Position numbers and translations under genes: made by a program. The notes beneath the pieces are model-generated. The model was not told the origin of the DNA. It made no database searches and saw only the letters and a program-made list of their open reading frames with translations. A stretch of DNA of 64,000 nt from NCBI GenBank assembly GCA_003008705.1, contig PDUO01000002.1:638898-702897 (forward strand). The letters run 5' to 3'. This document shows, one piece after another, positions 23,500 to 36,757 of the stretch. How positions within the stretch are numbered: the stretch's first letter is position 1; the number at the start of each line of letters is the position of its first letter. This DNA comes from Pezicula radicicola (Eukaryota > Ascomycota > Leotiomycetes > Helotiales > Dermateaceae).

Positions 23500-26400
23500 T
23501 CAATTCCTTCCTAGGCTCTGCAGATTAACCAGTTCGGAATAGCGCCCTCCCTTCCGCATAAGTTCTGTATGATCACCATGCTCCACAATTCTACCCTGGT
23601 CAAAGACATAAATGATGTCTGCCTTCTGAATCGTGCTTAGACGATGGGCAACGGCAATGGTAGTCCGTCCCTTCGCAGCCTTATCGAGAGCTGCCTGTAC
23701 TACATGCTCAGACTCTGAGTCTAGTGCACTCGTGGCTTCATCCAACAAGAGAATCTGTTTTATAACATTAGCACCACTTCTTCAATGACTTGGGAATTCA
23801 GTACGAACCTTTGGGTCCCTCAATAGTGCACGAGCGATGGCAATGCGTTGCTTTTGGCCACCTGATAGCATGCTTCCTTTGCTACCTACAACAGTTGAGA
23901 ATCCTTCGGGTAAGGACATGATGAAATCGTAGATGTTGGCCTCTTTGCATGCGAATTCGATTTGTTCATCTGAGACGGCTCCATCTGCGCGGTCAGCGCC
24001 CAGAAGAATATTTTCCCGAATGGTTCCTTGGTAGAGCGTAGGTTCCTGGCTAACAAGTGCGATGTAAGAACGGTAATCATTGATATTCAAACTGCTGATC
24101 TCTTTGCCATCAACATAGATTCCGCCAGCCAGGGGGTCGTAAAAGCGCTCAAGGAGCGCGATGGTTGTGCTTTTACCACAACCGGAAGCGCCGACTAGAG
24201 CGATGTACTGGCCTGGTTTGACAATGAGGTTCAAGCCACGAAGGACTGGCTGTTCAGGTCGTGTTGGGTAGCGGAAGTGAACGTCGCGGAATTCTACAGT
24301 GCCTTCGACATTCTCTAAGCGAGTACCGTCAGTTGACCACGAATCGATCTTCGGTTTTCGGTCGAAGAGAATCTTCAGTTCTGCCGCTGCGTGCTTCGCT
24401 TTGCCCATATCAGGCGCAAATGAGAAGATTGTGCCTGCGGACTGAGCTCCAAAGATGACCGCCGAAAAACACACAAAGAATTGGAACATGGTATACTCGC
24501 GATCGGCAAGACGACCAGAACCATACCAGAAACCAAGCGCCACGCAGAGGAACATGAGTGACTGAGAGGCGGCGTATAGAAGTGACGACTTCAATACCGA
24601 ATCCAGACTGGCCTTTGCCTGGATCGCGAGGGAATCTTTGTAGTGTTGTAAAACATCTTGCTCTCTTGTCAATGAAGCAACAGTCCTAATGGCACTAGTT
24701 GCCTCGCAAGCGTAGCTCGCGCTCTTCTCGTATGCTTTCTTAGCTCTCTCCTGGAACCTAGCTAACATCCAGAAACGGAAAAATCCACAACCGAGCAAAA
24801 TCGGAATCGTGGCCGTGCAAACGAGAGCTAATTTCCAGGCAATAGCAATAGAGAGGGAAATGGCGGCGACCAGAGTTGTGATCACAGTAAAGAGCGTACC
24901 TAAGGTAACACCAGAGAGACCTGCTACATGAGTTGTCTCGGTGCTGAGGAAGGATGTTAAGGCACCAGCAGTATTCTCCTCTTTGTCGAAGAACTCGATA
25001 TCTTGGCGGAGCATGGTTCTGAACGCCCTGTCCCGGACTCGATGGATCAAGCGTTCCGAGCAGAAAGCAAAAGCCACACCTTGACCACAGAATGCAATGA
25101 ACTGAACAAAGGCGAGCATGAGATACATAAGGGACCAGAAATCCACATCGTGTCGGATCTGTTTCGCCAAAGTCAATGGTTGGGAAAGGGACACGATCTC
25201 CTTGGCGAAGAAGACCGCCTGAACAGGATTTCCACCTCCGCAAATGATGGAAAAGAAGAGACCAATCATCATCAGGTGCCACTCGCTTTTGTTGAAAGAT
25301 GCGATAAGCTTAATCAAGGTCCATAAGGAAGCGTGTTGTTCCACCTGGCTTTGGCGGTTTGCCAACGCCAATGAGGACTGTGACTTCTCAGTCTGAGTAC
25401 GGTTGAGCTTGCTGGCAATGTTTTTATCATCTGGATCCTCGAGGTATTCTCGAGAGCTGTTCGACTTTTCGCGGACCAGCTGGTCGTCCTGGGCATCAAG
25501 TAAGGCTTGTTCTTCGGCCGTCATCTCTCTCGTTTCAGCGATCTTTTGTGCCTCGACTAGGTTATAATAGGCCCCGTGAGTGGCCAACAAATTATCGTGA
25601 GTTCCTTGCTCAATAATACGGCCTTCAGACATGACAACAATATTGTCAGCACTTTTGATAGTCGATAGTCGATGCGCTATAAGAATTGTCGTTCGTCCAG
25701 CTGCAGCGACCTCTAGAGCAGCTTGAACAACACCTTCAGATTTAGTATCGAGAGCAGAGGTTGCTTCATCGAGGAGAAGAATCTTAGGATCAGAAACCAC
25801 TGCCCTAGCAATTGCGATACGCTGCTTCTGGCCACCGGACAACAAGAAACCTCTCTCTCCAACATTAGTCTCGTAGCCTTCCGGTAGGGCGGTAATGAAA
25901 TCGTGAGCGTTGGCCATCTTTGCAGCTTCAATGACGAGATCCCGTTGTTTGCTTTCTCCGTCGCCTTCAAATCTTGTACCGATAAGGCCATGCCGAATAT
26001 TTTCAAATATCGTGGTTCCGAACAAAGTAGGCTCCTGGCTGACCAACGAGATTTGTTGCCGTAACCAGCGAAGATTGAGAGTGCTAACATCATGGCCATC
26101 AAGGAACACCTGGCCGCCGACTGGATCGTAAAATCTCTCTACTAGGCCGACAATTGTACTTTTTCCCGAACCAGAGGCACCGACGAGTGCAGTCTGCTTC
26201 CCAGCAGGAATCACAAGGCTGACGTCTTTCATGACTGTAACCTCTGGCCTAGAAGGATAAATCATTCTGATGTTTCGCAGTTCTACAGTCCCCTTAACTT
26301 CATCAAGTTTCTCGCCTTCCTCGGAGGAGGGATTTAAGGGGGAAATCCTGTCAATTGTGTTGAAGATCTTAGCTGCTGCTGAGATACCTGTAGTAAAAGC

Positions 26401-27870
26401 CTGCAGTAAATAGTTAGCCGATACCGAGCGCTTATTATAGACTAGGGGTTGTAACTAACCTGTACGTTGGGGGCAACATTCCCAAGTGAAAAGGCCCCAA
26501 TCATGATTGACATCAAAATCGTCAGGATGGATGAGAGGCCTATTTCGTTCTTGACCAAAAAGCGGCTTCCCATCCAGAATGCCAAACCATAGTTAAGGTA
26601 AATCAACAAGAACATTGCGCCGATCATTATTCCCAACACAAACTTCACTTTGTAACCCCAAATCTCCGCAGTAGTCAAATGCTTATCGTATTGTCGAGCG
26701 AGCTTATCTTGGGTACCAAAAGCTACAGTGTTTCTGATGGATGATATAACCTCCTCGGCAACAGATCCTCCAGTTGCATATGATCCCAAAGATTGTTTGC
26801 TAAACTTGACAACAAAGGATCCGCCAGCTCCCATTATCACGGTGATGGCAACTACTGTTGATAGTAGGATGAAAGTGAGCTTCCAAGATTTGATGAAACC
26901 TAATCGAGTCTTAGCATGCGATACCAAAATGAACGACTCTTTAAAGCCAATATTTGGTGCATTCAGAGCGTCAAAAACAAAAGTCAACTGGTACTTGGCC
27001 AAGATCGGTGGACTAACCAATAACAAATGCCGTAATAAAAGTTGCCATAGCATTCATACTCAGGCCGACCTTCTCAGAGATTCCGTCTTGTACCAAATTT
27101 GTATCAGCCGTTATTCTCGTCGTGATCTCGCCTGCGCCCAATTTGTCGAAGTATCCGATATTTTGGTTGAGGCATGCTTCAAGGTAGTGCTCGCGGATTT
27201 TCCCACTAATGTGTTCCCCAGTGTCTAGTGTCTGTCAGTGGAGATCTGCAGTACAAATTGCAATGAAACTCACAAATGAAGCCAACCGTGGAAATGTAAA
27301 TAGTAACCTAAGCGAAATCAGAACATAACCCCTAGATTATAATCCACCCTCGTGTCCCCTACTTACAAACTCTGCGATGCCCAGGTAAACGAAGTAGAGA
27401 ACCATATGGTCAATGGTATGGTTGAAATCCGAGGCACTCGATGTCCCTAGGACCAAATAATTTTGGAACGTGCCGGCCAATTGACCAAAAATGACGGTCA
27501 TAAGAGGCAAAGCCGCGCCTGCAGCAATTGAGCAGATTGAGCTGATGATTATGATAATAATATCATTTCTCGTTGAGTACCGGTATAAAGCCTTCCATCC
27601 CGACTTCACAACAAGGGTCTCTACTTGTCTCTTCAGTATGACAGCCTCGTGCGGTGGTAGGTGCGAATATATGTCTTCCTCGCTCTTGACTTGCACAACC
27701 TTCGAATCTAATTTGGCCAGTGTCGACTCATCCTCGGAAGGGGATTTTGTGGTCTTTGCCGCGGTCTTCTCTTTGTTTGTTGAATCGCGCCCCTCTGTCG
27801 AATTGTCATGACTCGATGATGATATACTTGGCGGTCCATTGGGCTGCTTTTCTGAGAGGTCGCCAGCCAT
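23500..27870 (-). CDS. Full-length ABCB (MDR/P-glycoprotein-type) ABC transporter
   Basis: Six exons: 27870-27367, 27307-27274, 27224-27018, 26899-26460, 26400-23809, 23754-23500; introns of 59, 49, 118, 59 and 54 bp, all in phase. Product 1,343 residues, usual for fungal TMD-NBD-TMD-NBD exporters (Pmd1/Mdr1 type). Residues 1-100 are cytoplasmic and Ser/Lys-rich. TMD1 starts near 105 ([20 protein letters not shown]). NBD1: Walker [10 protein letters not shown] near 469, LSGGQKQR near 584, [12 protein letters not shown] near 606. A charged linker (about 690-740) precedes TMD2. NBD2: Walker [10 protein letters not shown] near 1108, LSGGQKQR near 1236 and Walker B in the last exon, after an intron that falls between signature and Walker B. 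Both ATP sites have canonical residues, so the protein should be an active exporter of hydrophobic compounds at the plasma membrane; substrate unknown. No biosynthetic cluster adjoins it. Confidence 0.93.
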
Positions 27871-30564
27871 TTTGGCGGCTGAGTAGATGTTTATTGCGCT
27901 CCTCGAGAATGGTCTGTCGCGCTTTTAGGGGGGGGGAGGTATTTGCGCAAAAGGTCTTGGGAGAGTGAATCTGCAAAAGTGAGGCGGAGCTAAAAGTCCT
28001 CTAAAAGCTCTGTCGGGGGGAGGAGGGATAGTAGTGTTATGTCTGCGACCTCTATAGAAGTTGGTGGCGAGGGTGCAAGTTGAAGCCACAGATCACAAGG
28101 AAAGAAGGAAAGAACGGAAGGGATTGAAGAGCAAACGAATCAAAGGAAGGAAGTAACGAGAGCTCTTACGTTCTTATCACCACGAAACTACTTCTACTTT
28201 TGTAGGAATTATGAAGGAAGACGGAAAACGGATTATCCGACTCACACCTGTAGAGGCAGGTGGATCTTACATTTTCAACTACGAGCAACAGCGAGATTTG
28301 AGTGGACGGCTTGGACTAGCTTGGACCAGCTTCGCTTGGAATGCGAAGATGCGAGCCCCAGATTGAGTTAGTCCGTGGAGTAAAGAGGGCTTTCGGTCCA
28401 CCCTACCGCTTTCTAGGGTCGTTCGACTGTCGGGTAGGCGACATCTTCATAGGACATGGCTTTCGTTCCTCGCATTCATTACTACTACCGAGTAATATTA
28501 TCGCCAGATGAGGATACTTCAGTATGATCTACTGTACAGCTGCATATGTCCGCAATCCTAATCTACCTAATAAAACCAGCTACGTGCTTACCATGAGTAC
28601 AGCATGGATAGTAGCCAATTTCGTGTTCGTGTTCGTGTCTCCGCTGTCTGCGTAATCGTATCCTACTAGATGGTGGTGAATATCCATATCAACAACTCCT
28701 TTGCTGTACAGTACAACGTAGGAAGCATCTCCCCACGTATCCACTACCGTACTGATGATTGACGAAGGGCATAGACAATGACTAAATTAGTAACATCAGA
28801 GGAGAGACTCATCTCGCCGGGGCCGGTCAGCTACCTACCTTATCTAGCTTCGGTCAACACTTCGGGACCGAATGACTCATTTCGGCATTATTTCGACCCA
28901 CGAATTGCACAAATCCATCATACTAACATACAAGATGTGTTTCATGTGCCCTGTCTGAATCTTACGCACCATGAAACGTTTTGTTTATCTTTTTTATAAA
29001 AAAAATTGTTCTGTTTTAATGCGAGTACGACTCGGCGAAAGCATACGAGGCAAGTCTAGTCTCATGTGTGACGGACGGACTTTCGGGCCACTTTTCTTCA
29101 CCGCATTCATCAGCCCTCCCATCTGATCTCAAAATAATGATCATCGCGGATCTCAAGATACTCTCTCGTTCCGGAAAACGGAGTACTCCACTATGCCGTC
29201 AACTTCTGCACGTGAGCAAGTAAGCACCAATGCCTCTTGACTTACTCAGAGCTGAGAGCGACTTGCTTATTGGTTGTGATTTACATAATTTAAAATCGAC
29301 TGAAGTGGTATCCTGATCGTACTGGCGAGAATTCATGGTCAAGAAGGTTGCACAAAGAAATTGTGTAGCATTGGTCAAGATTGAGAGTTAGCAATGCTTG
29401 TATCAAATTGCGTCTGTTAAAAAAAACTCCAAACGTTGAGAAAGGGACCCGGTAAACGGTCGTACTGAGTTAAGGTCGGACATAAGGACCATGCCGTTGC
29501 TTGGTTGATAAACTTCCGAGTCTAAAAAAGGCTTGTTTGTTTTATACTTTTCGATCCCTACCCAGTCTGATATTTCCACAGACTCTGACTTGTGAGCCGA
29601 CCCTCACATGCCCAATAGACACGACTAGTTGAGTTGGGAATCATCAACTTCGTTAACATAGTGATACGAGTATGCAGAAAGAGTAGATGACCGAATCAAG
29701 TAGTTTTGAGGTGCGCTGAGTTACCACTTGTGGTAAACCGAACCCGAGGCTTGAATAATTTAGGAACATCCCTTCCATTGATGATTGGTAGATGAAGTCA
29801 TGAAAGCTGACAGTGTTGTTAGAGCACCGGAGTCGCACTTTGAATGACAGTTGTGGAGAAATACGAGCGAGGACTTACATATTTTTCTTCTGTCCTCTAG
29901 TCGTTGAACATGATATCAGTATGTCTGTAAGGATACTGGACTGCACAGAGCAGAAACAAACACAAATGTATACTTGGTCCTATAATTATATAGCACATTA
30001 TCAGAGTCGAACCTTTGGATGCACAAATATGAGAGAAAATGACCGCTAAGTAAAAATTTCTTTGGTGACAGCGGGCCTTGTAGCAGATGCATTTTGTGCT
30101 TACTCGGTCTTCAGTAGCGGCGACTACTGTGGTAAATGAGACATGATTGTGTATTAGAGAATGGCCAAGAAGTTTATCGTGCCGGTAACTCAATCAATGC
30201 CCAGTTTCACCTGGCTAGATTTGGTCTTCGAGTCGTGTTCTAATGTCTATTCTGTTAGCGGTTGCTGTGCTTGAGCTGTACTATTGTACATTGACGCAGC
30301 TTGACGGCTCCTTCAGTGAGCGAAAACGAGTGGCTATGAAGGAAACGCATATTTGTACTAAGCATACCAGCACTCCATTACCCAGTCGAGCTATTCCACC
30401 AACATCGAAATCTGCGATTAAAATTACATGAACTCCGTGAGCCTTCACCAAGCATTCTCTTCTAATGACTCCAATTCTCGTCCTTGTCCGTAATCCATAG
30501 AGTCTTATAGTCCTGTCCCACCACTTCGACCGCGTTGTGATCCTAGCCCTGTTCATGGCCCTGT
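27871..30564. other. 2.7-kb intergenic gap
   Basis: Promoter of the ABC transporter gene (G9 run near 27928) and 3' flank of the tetraspan gene. No ORF over 100 codons with features. GTACAGTAC occurs at 28706-28714. Confidence 0.5.
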
Positions 30565-31294
30565 TCAAGACAAAGCAGGACTGCCCTTCCTCTCATGAAC
30601 AATAGACTGCTTCTTTGAGGCGAAGAGATCCACAACCGACATACCCAAAACTAAAACCTCTAAAGGAATAATCATGACCGTAAGGTACAATGCAGCTTTG
30701 CTCTCGTCACATAACATACTGAAGTTCGGCTCAGTAGACATGTTGATGTTTGACCATTGGCAACTCCAAGCTTGCAAGGAGAACTCGGTTTTCGATGCGT
30801 TAACACCATAGAAGAAGGATGTCCCGATGATACCAGCGACTAAAGAGATGGTTGGTGTGGTAAGGGAGGTGATCTTGTGGGGTACGGTCTTGTTTGTGAG
30901 CTGGAAGAAAAAGGGTCAGCGAGGGACTGAAGCAATTGGTTTGTGGAATACTGACTGCTGGGATTTTGCTGAATGCAAGAGAGATGGCGCTGGAAACCAA
31001 GATAATTGCTCCGCATGTTACAAGAGCAATTGTGGGTCGCACGTTGAAGTTGCTAGGCCACAGTGGAAGGAAGAAGTCCTCTGACAGATGAGTCTGGTTA
31101 TAGGTCGTTAAGGTATCGGCAGACGTAGCGAGTATGACAATTCCAGCGATGAAAGCTAGAACAGTAAGACCAAGACGTGTTGCTGCGACTGCCCGAGTAG
31201 CTCCATCAGTTTTCTGGGGCTCGGTGGGAGGAGCATCGAACTCTTGCAACTCGGTCGAGAACTCAGGCTTCATATCGTTGTTGACTTCAGCCAT
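30565..31294 (-). CDS. Four-transmembrane (MARVEL-like topology) membrane protein
   Basis: Exons 31294-30956 and 30900-30565; intron 55 bp (GTCAGT...TTCCAG), giving 224 residues. Hydrophobic segments lie at about 37-59 (LGLTVLAFIAGIVILATSAD), 88-110 (IALVTCGAIILVSSAISLAF), 127-147 (ISLVAGIIGTSFFYG) and 186-208 (LYLTVMIIPLEVLVLGMSVV). A Cys-containing extracellular loop (AWSCQW...MLCDES) lies between TM3 and TM4, and a short basic tail ends KKQSIVHERKGSPALS. The topology is that of fungal MARVEL or tetraspan-like proteins, but I see no motif that fixes the family. Splicing joins SKIPA to LTNKTVPHKITS and keeps the third hydrophobic segment intact, which supports the intron. Function unknown; plasma membrane is likely. 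Confidence 0.75.
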
Positions 31295-32436
31295 TTTGAT
31301 GATATTAGGAAAGGAAGGGTATAGTATGGGTATAATATGAAGTAGAAAGTGTAAAAAGAAAAAAAGGTTGCAATAAGGAAAAGAACTGGTTCAACCGTTC
31401 GATGATTGTTATTGAATGAAAATGTGGAAACGAAACAGACAAGTACTTCTTGTAGTTCATGAAATAGACGCTGGCGGGAAGACATAAATAGGGAAGTCGA
31501 GGTTACCAACAAGCTGGCTGCAGCAAAGGTTGCGGCACACTGTCAGACGCTCGGGTGCAGAGCCCTTCTCCAACTTTGGCGCAAGAGTGGTGGTCCCATG
31601 TACTTTTCAGAGTCTGGATTGGACAGTCGAAGTCGTGCGGGTGCAATTGTACTTCTCAAGGACAATTCGAGATGCGGGTTGGATGGTGAAGGCTGGTAAA
31701 AAGTCCGCTTGTTCGAGGTCGTTGAAATTCATTGGTGATGGCAAGGTCTAAATTTGGCCCTGGGCGCTTCTGCGATGCAAGCTCCCTCTATGGGCGCCTA
31801 CGAAGGTACAGAAAACAGAAGGGCCAAATGGAGCGTCTGCGGGGACTCGGGAGTTAAAATAAGGATTTCTTGCAGGCTATAAGCGCAATGCACAGGTAGG
31901 GGCGCTCAATTCTTCTCTTTTGATGCTCTGTTGGAATTGCTGAGTTGTTAGGCCCTAAGGAGAACCTTTCGGTCAGAAGCCTTACTTAACGTGGTACCTT
32001 GCAACTCCTGGTCGGCAATATGTCGTCGCTGATACGAACTCCCAAAAGCACAACAGGTTTTGTGATAAGGTAAGGAGGAGGTACAGTACAGCAGGTTGGG
32101 ATATTTCGTCTCATGGTTGTGTCTTCGAAACACCCGACTATGGCTTCTTTGGGTCACGTGCACCACAGACTAGGTACTTACCTACCTACCTAGGTTTCCC
32201 AACCTCAATGTTCAAGAATTATGAAAAGGAAAAGACAGCAGGATATAATGAATTGTTGTTATATTCCAATGCAATCGATGGCTCTTCCTCGCATGGGAAT
32301 GTCTCGAAAGGAGGCTCTTCGTTCAGCTTAGACCCTGGTCGCGTCTACGCTCCAGCAAATCAAGACACTTCAGTAAGCCGAGGGTCGCATTTGTCAACGA
32401 CACTCTCTTCTTCTGGACTCATCAAAATATGTAAAC
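31295..32436. other. Divergent intergenic region
   Basis: Lies between the leaders of the tetraspan gene (minus) and the polytopic membrane protein gene (plus). GTACAGTAC is at 32081-32089 and a CCTACCTACCTAGGT run at about 32179-32193. No gene seen. Confidence 0.5.
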
Positions 32437-34152
32437 ATGGAACTCAACAACAACTCAGATCACTCAGATGGAGACTCCAATGTAAGGAGAATTCTCCAAT
32501 TTATGCCGGTTATCCCTTCAGTCGTGAAGTCGCGACAAAACTCTTCAGTCACCGTTCCAAATTCAGACCCTGACTGAACTCTCACAAATCGAAATCTCTA
32601 TCGTTTGCAAATTCCATGTATTCTTCTTTCGGATCTCCTTTCTAAATCAGCATAATGGGTATTATGGTGTGTACTTCGGTATCCTCTGGGCCATTTCACT
32701 GACATCTCTCTCACAGTCTGTTGTCTCCTCGGTCCGTTCAGCTCTGTCACCGGCTCCAACCACACCCAAGTCGACAGGCTCGTCGGTCGGGTATACTCCA
32801 GTGAAATGGTACCAGTTCTCACTGCGGTCAATTATCTTATTCCTTCTGCCTCTTCTGTCGCTTACAGGCTTCTATGGAACTATGGTGCTTGGGGGAAGTA
32901 ATGGGACTTTCCCATCGATTACTGGGCTAGTCGCAGGAGTTGAACCCCATTTCCCTGGCACTACTAGTCCGCTTTTGAAGAGTTTTACGGGCTCCAAGGC
33001 AATCGATCACCAGCTCTCCGTCTTGGTGACCTTCTTCGCTCCAACTGTTGACTTGTCGCACGGGCCGTTATTCTTATTCACCCTACTTGGCTTTGGTCAA
33101 TTTGGTGCGGCCTGGACTCTCCTGGTTATGGAAAGTATGAGGATGGGGAATGAAGGCAGGGTTGTTAGCTTGTAAGTGACAACTTGGCTCTACCTTGCAA
33201 GACTTATGAATTTCTTTGGGTGGACTTCGTCGTGAGTCATTCCCTTGTAGTCCGCTGATTTTTCACCAGCATTGGCACTGTGGGCTTCATTCTGCAGAAT
33301 ATCTCGTTCGCCGTCACGATTCCGATGTATCTATTTATACACCTTCTTTCGTCGCCTGTTGCCAAACCATTCCCAGGAACTTATGCCAACAGTGTACTTC
33401 TTGTTTCGTCGTGGGATCTCACAATACTGCCAATAACGATCACCCTGAGCTACATTATCCCCTCTCTTCTGATGGGATTGTTCTCCCCAGATATAGTCTC
33501 TTCGGTTAGACATCAACAGTACATTGCATTCTGGCAAGCATTCCCCATCTGGACGGTGATCATACACTGGTCGCTACGGATTAGTTCTCAATACATTGCC
33601 ACCAAGGTCTCGAAAGACAATCGACCACCGGCCCCTCTAGGCGCCTCTTATCTCAACAAGGCAAAGCATATTTATAGATTCGTTCTCACACTGTGTATCA
33701 CAACTCAAGTACCAGTGTTGTTAATAATGTTTCTGCCATCCTCCGTTGTACCCGACCATCACCCAACGATTAAGGGTCTCGCCCGATGCAACTTTCTCGA
33801 TATCTTCGTACCTTATTTTCCCCTGCCAAGTTACAAAGTCTCGAATTTTGGAGCTGGGGTTCTCAATTTCTTGCAATGGGACGTGTATGTGGGATCGACG
33901 GCGCTTCTGCTTTGGGTGATCCTTCTGTACAAGAATGCGACAGTAGAAAAGACTATTGTAGACCCGAATACGTCGCTTCCAATTTATAGGGAACTCTTGT
34001 CGGGAGAAAGAGCAGAAGAAGTCAACCTGTGGAAAAAACTTGCTTGGAAGATCGGAGGGTGGACCCTGGTTTCTGGACCAATGGGTGCGCTTGCAATATT
34101 GTTGTGGGAAAGAGATGCAATTGTGAGGCAGAAAATAAAACAGGGGATATGA
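32437..34152 (+). CDS. Polytopic membrane protein resembling fungal integral-membrane terpene cyclases (AtmA/PaxA/AscI-like)
   Basis: Exons 32437-32481 (provisional), 32651-33171, 33270-34152; product 482 residues. Intron 2 (98 bp, GTAAGT...GCTGAT...CCAG) is firm: it joins VVSL-type coding to FIGTVGFILQNIS. The first exon is inferred because the frame at 32651 (HNGYYGVYFGILWAIS) has no ATG; a GTAAGG donor at 32482 is in phase, but the 169-bp intron lacks a close branch site. There are about eight hydrophobic segments. The segment VLVTFFAPTVDLSHGP followed by FGAAWTLLVMESMRMGN recalls the FF-x-P-V-x-D...W-x-L-x-x-x-E-x-x-R-x-GN pattern I associate with membrane cyclases of indole-diterpene and meroterpenoid pathways. 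Asp/Glu there could be catalytic acids. No prenyltransferase, P450 or polyketide gene lies nearby, so a biosynthetic role is speculative; the family link is from memory. Confidence 0.6.
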
Positions 34153-35671
34153 GAAAGCGTCGGAAGATCTAAGGAATGAAGGAAAGGGATGTTTGTTCTA
34201 TGAAATAGAGGTTTAAGTATGACGATCCGTACAAGGTGATGAATTTTTTCTGGATGTGTGTTTCTGTCCCCGAAGTATCGTTGTACGATTTGGAATAATG
34301 CTAGTTACGCCACAGCACGAGGACAAATGTATCGCGATATGTTCGAATACTTTCAGGCAATATCCCCTCCACCGAATATTGGCCACTTCAGCAGGGATTT
34401 GACACTCTGCTCGTCTACAATCGCTTACGCGTCTTAGAGGCAAATATAGGAAGTTTATTGGCCAGAATTGCTCTGTTTAATCGATACTTTATTATTGCAT
34501 GTCTCTATGGCCCAAGCGTTGGCCAATATAATCCTTATTCAGCGGGTCGGTAATGTAGGTTTATTCGGGCAATTACGTACGTGGACTAAATGTAGCAGTT
34601 CAAGGTCACTCAACGCATACTCCGTGGAATTTACACTGAAATCTTGGAATTCTAGCATAGTTTGTGCTCTTCCCACTAGCTCTGCTTAAGTTCTCTGCCC
34701 ACGTTACTGACCCACTGAATAAGGATTTTTTAGAGGGAGGCGGGGGGGGAGAGTACTTACTGATCTTCTGCATGGAGTAGAAATCTGGTGATCTTGTGGG
34801 GTTTGAGGGCCAGGGTCTCTCCCGCATTGATGCGATGCTGCTCCGTGCTTCTGTTTACTGTGCCTGGTGCGCCTGCCTGTCTCTGAATTCATGCGAGCTT
34901 CTCTTGCTATCAACTCGCCTCCATGTGAAAAGGCGGGAAATCATATGCCAATTCCTGTATGTAACCGATGTGTACAATCCCCCTTGAGAGTTTCCTAGTA
35001 CCCTCCAAGGCCTGCAAGAATGTTAGGAAACAGATATGTGTTACTGAACCTTGCTGCGTGCAGAGGCAGCATTCACTCAACAGAGACCCCGCGATCATTT
35101 ACTCAAGCCGAGACACACGACATGGAGCTGCGCGCATCCAATTTTGCCAGCGGTTGAAGATAAATTGCATCCTCCCAGGTCGAAAGCGGACTCATCCTTC
35201 GGTTCCCGCCGAGATCATCCCTAGATTTGCTTTTGGAGGCGTACAACTATCGAGCCAATCTCCAAGCACCGCGCATCAAACTATTCAGCCCTCCGCAAAG
35301 CTAGACTACGAGTGGCGTGGATGTGTATTAAGGCGCATTCAGACGTCTCGAAAAACGGGAAGCCGCTTGGGTCTTACCGAAAATCGTTGGTACACGCTTT
35401 CCAATTCCAGAGACAAACTTTAGAATACATACAAGAGCACAAGCTGATGGCCACAAAGCTGTTCCCATGTCCACGCCTGCACCATCATACTCGACTCTTG
35501 CATTCTTGATCATTCCTACAGATCCATAGATACGAAACATAACTGTGATATCAACTTTCAGCTTTTACCGTCAACTGCTATCTCGGTCAAGGCTTCTGTC
35601 TGTGTCACTCGATCTAGACCGCCTTCGACATCCCTTGATACATCAGTCTACAAGCAGACAAGACCAATACA
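34153..35671. other. Intergenic gap
   Basis: 3' flank of the membrane protein gene and leader of the MIF-fold gene. Short ORFs (60-150 codons) overlap on both strands without recognisable content; a G9 run lies near 34743. Confidence 0.5.
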
Positions 35672-36757
35672 ATGTCAAACTCTACTCTGCAAGCTTCTCC
35701 CCAGGCCAAGGGATTTATCTTGGACGCCTCGCTGCCTACTCAACAACCCGCTGTGGTGGTTGAACGAAAGCGAAAGGACACGGCGCAATTCATACTCCCT
35801 CCGTCGCCTGCTGACAGTATGCTGGATACAAACCCAAACTCACCCACATCAACATCCTTTGGATCCGAGGGAAATCGTTTAATGAGAGATATCGACCGAG
35901 GCGCTCCGGGCGACGGGGCCATATTTTCAGAGCGCAAGACAGCTGAGCAGAAACAACTTGCCAAGCGCAAGAGTCAACATTACAACGAGGCTTTCGCAAA
36001 CCGGGAGTCCAATTCTTCTGCCAGAGAACGCGTTCTGCGAGAGTCCGTAGTCGTAGCAGATGTTAGGACAAATGTCATTGTGAGTTTCCCTTTAAACTCC
36101 TCAAGATCCAAATGCACAGTGATTAACCTCTGATAGGTTGACGATGAATACACTTTTATTACCGATCTTTCATATAACCTCTCTAGCCGCTATCAGCGAC
36201 CAGAGTCTTCCATACTCGTTACAGTGACCCATTCAGCCTGTTTGCTCTTTGGAGGCTCTTTCGATCCCGCTTATACCATGACCATCACTGCTCTCCCATC
36301 ACAAGTCCAGGCTGTTACCAACAAGCGAAATGCCGTTCTCCTGCAGAGGACCATGGAAGAGGCTCTTGGCGTTCCCGCAGAGAGAGGTCTGATCAGATTT
36401 GTTGCTATCGCGGAAGAGAATCTCGCAACCAATGGTAAAACCGCCGCTGGGGAGATTGAGGAATTGGAGAAGGCATCCGGTGAAGAGAGCAGTGTCCCTG
36501 CGGCTAGAAGAAGATCCTCGGTCGCCGTCACAAAGAGCAATAAGAGGAAGAGTTCCAGACAATTAAAACAAACGAAGGGCAGCCAGCTACTCACACATGA
36601 CGAGCAACCAACGGTCAATGAAAAAGAAGATGAGACTCCTCCCGTGCCTCAGATTCCCGATATGCCGACGCAGCCAAGCTCTTTAGATAGAAAGGCGGAG
36701 AAGGTACAGAAGGTCGGCAAGCGAAAGAGTTTCATAGCAGCTGTATTTCGTAGATAA
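35672..36757 (+). CDS. MIF/tautomerase-fold protein with internal domain and long flanking extensions
   Basis: Exons 35672-36079 and 36137-36757; intron 57 bp (GTGAGT...CTGATAG), 342 residues. Residues about 127-245 match macrophage migration inhibitory factor: VADVRTNVIVDDEYTF is the first strand, then SILVTVTHSACLLFGGS (the FGGS core), AYTMTITALP, and a second half with NAVLLQRTMEEALGVPAERG and IRFVAIAEEN. In canonical MIF the catalytic Pro1 becomes the free N-terminus after Met removal; here the domain starts about 126 residues in and the equivalent position is Val, so keto-enol tautomerase activity is unlikely. The N-terminal region is disordered, with an FILPPSPADSMLD stretch. The C-terminus is Lys/Ser-rich with RRRSSVAV and KRKSF sites that look like basophilic kinase targets. 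It may be a scaffold or regulatory MIF-like protein. Location unknown; no signal peptide. Confidence 0.85.

Noticed and set aside
26728..27228. 166-codon plus ORF across the ABC transporter
   Set aside because: Antisense to TMD1 exons and introns; no domain.
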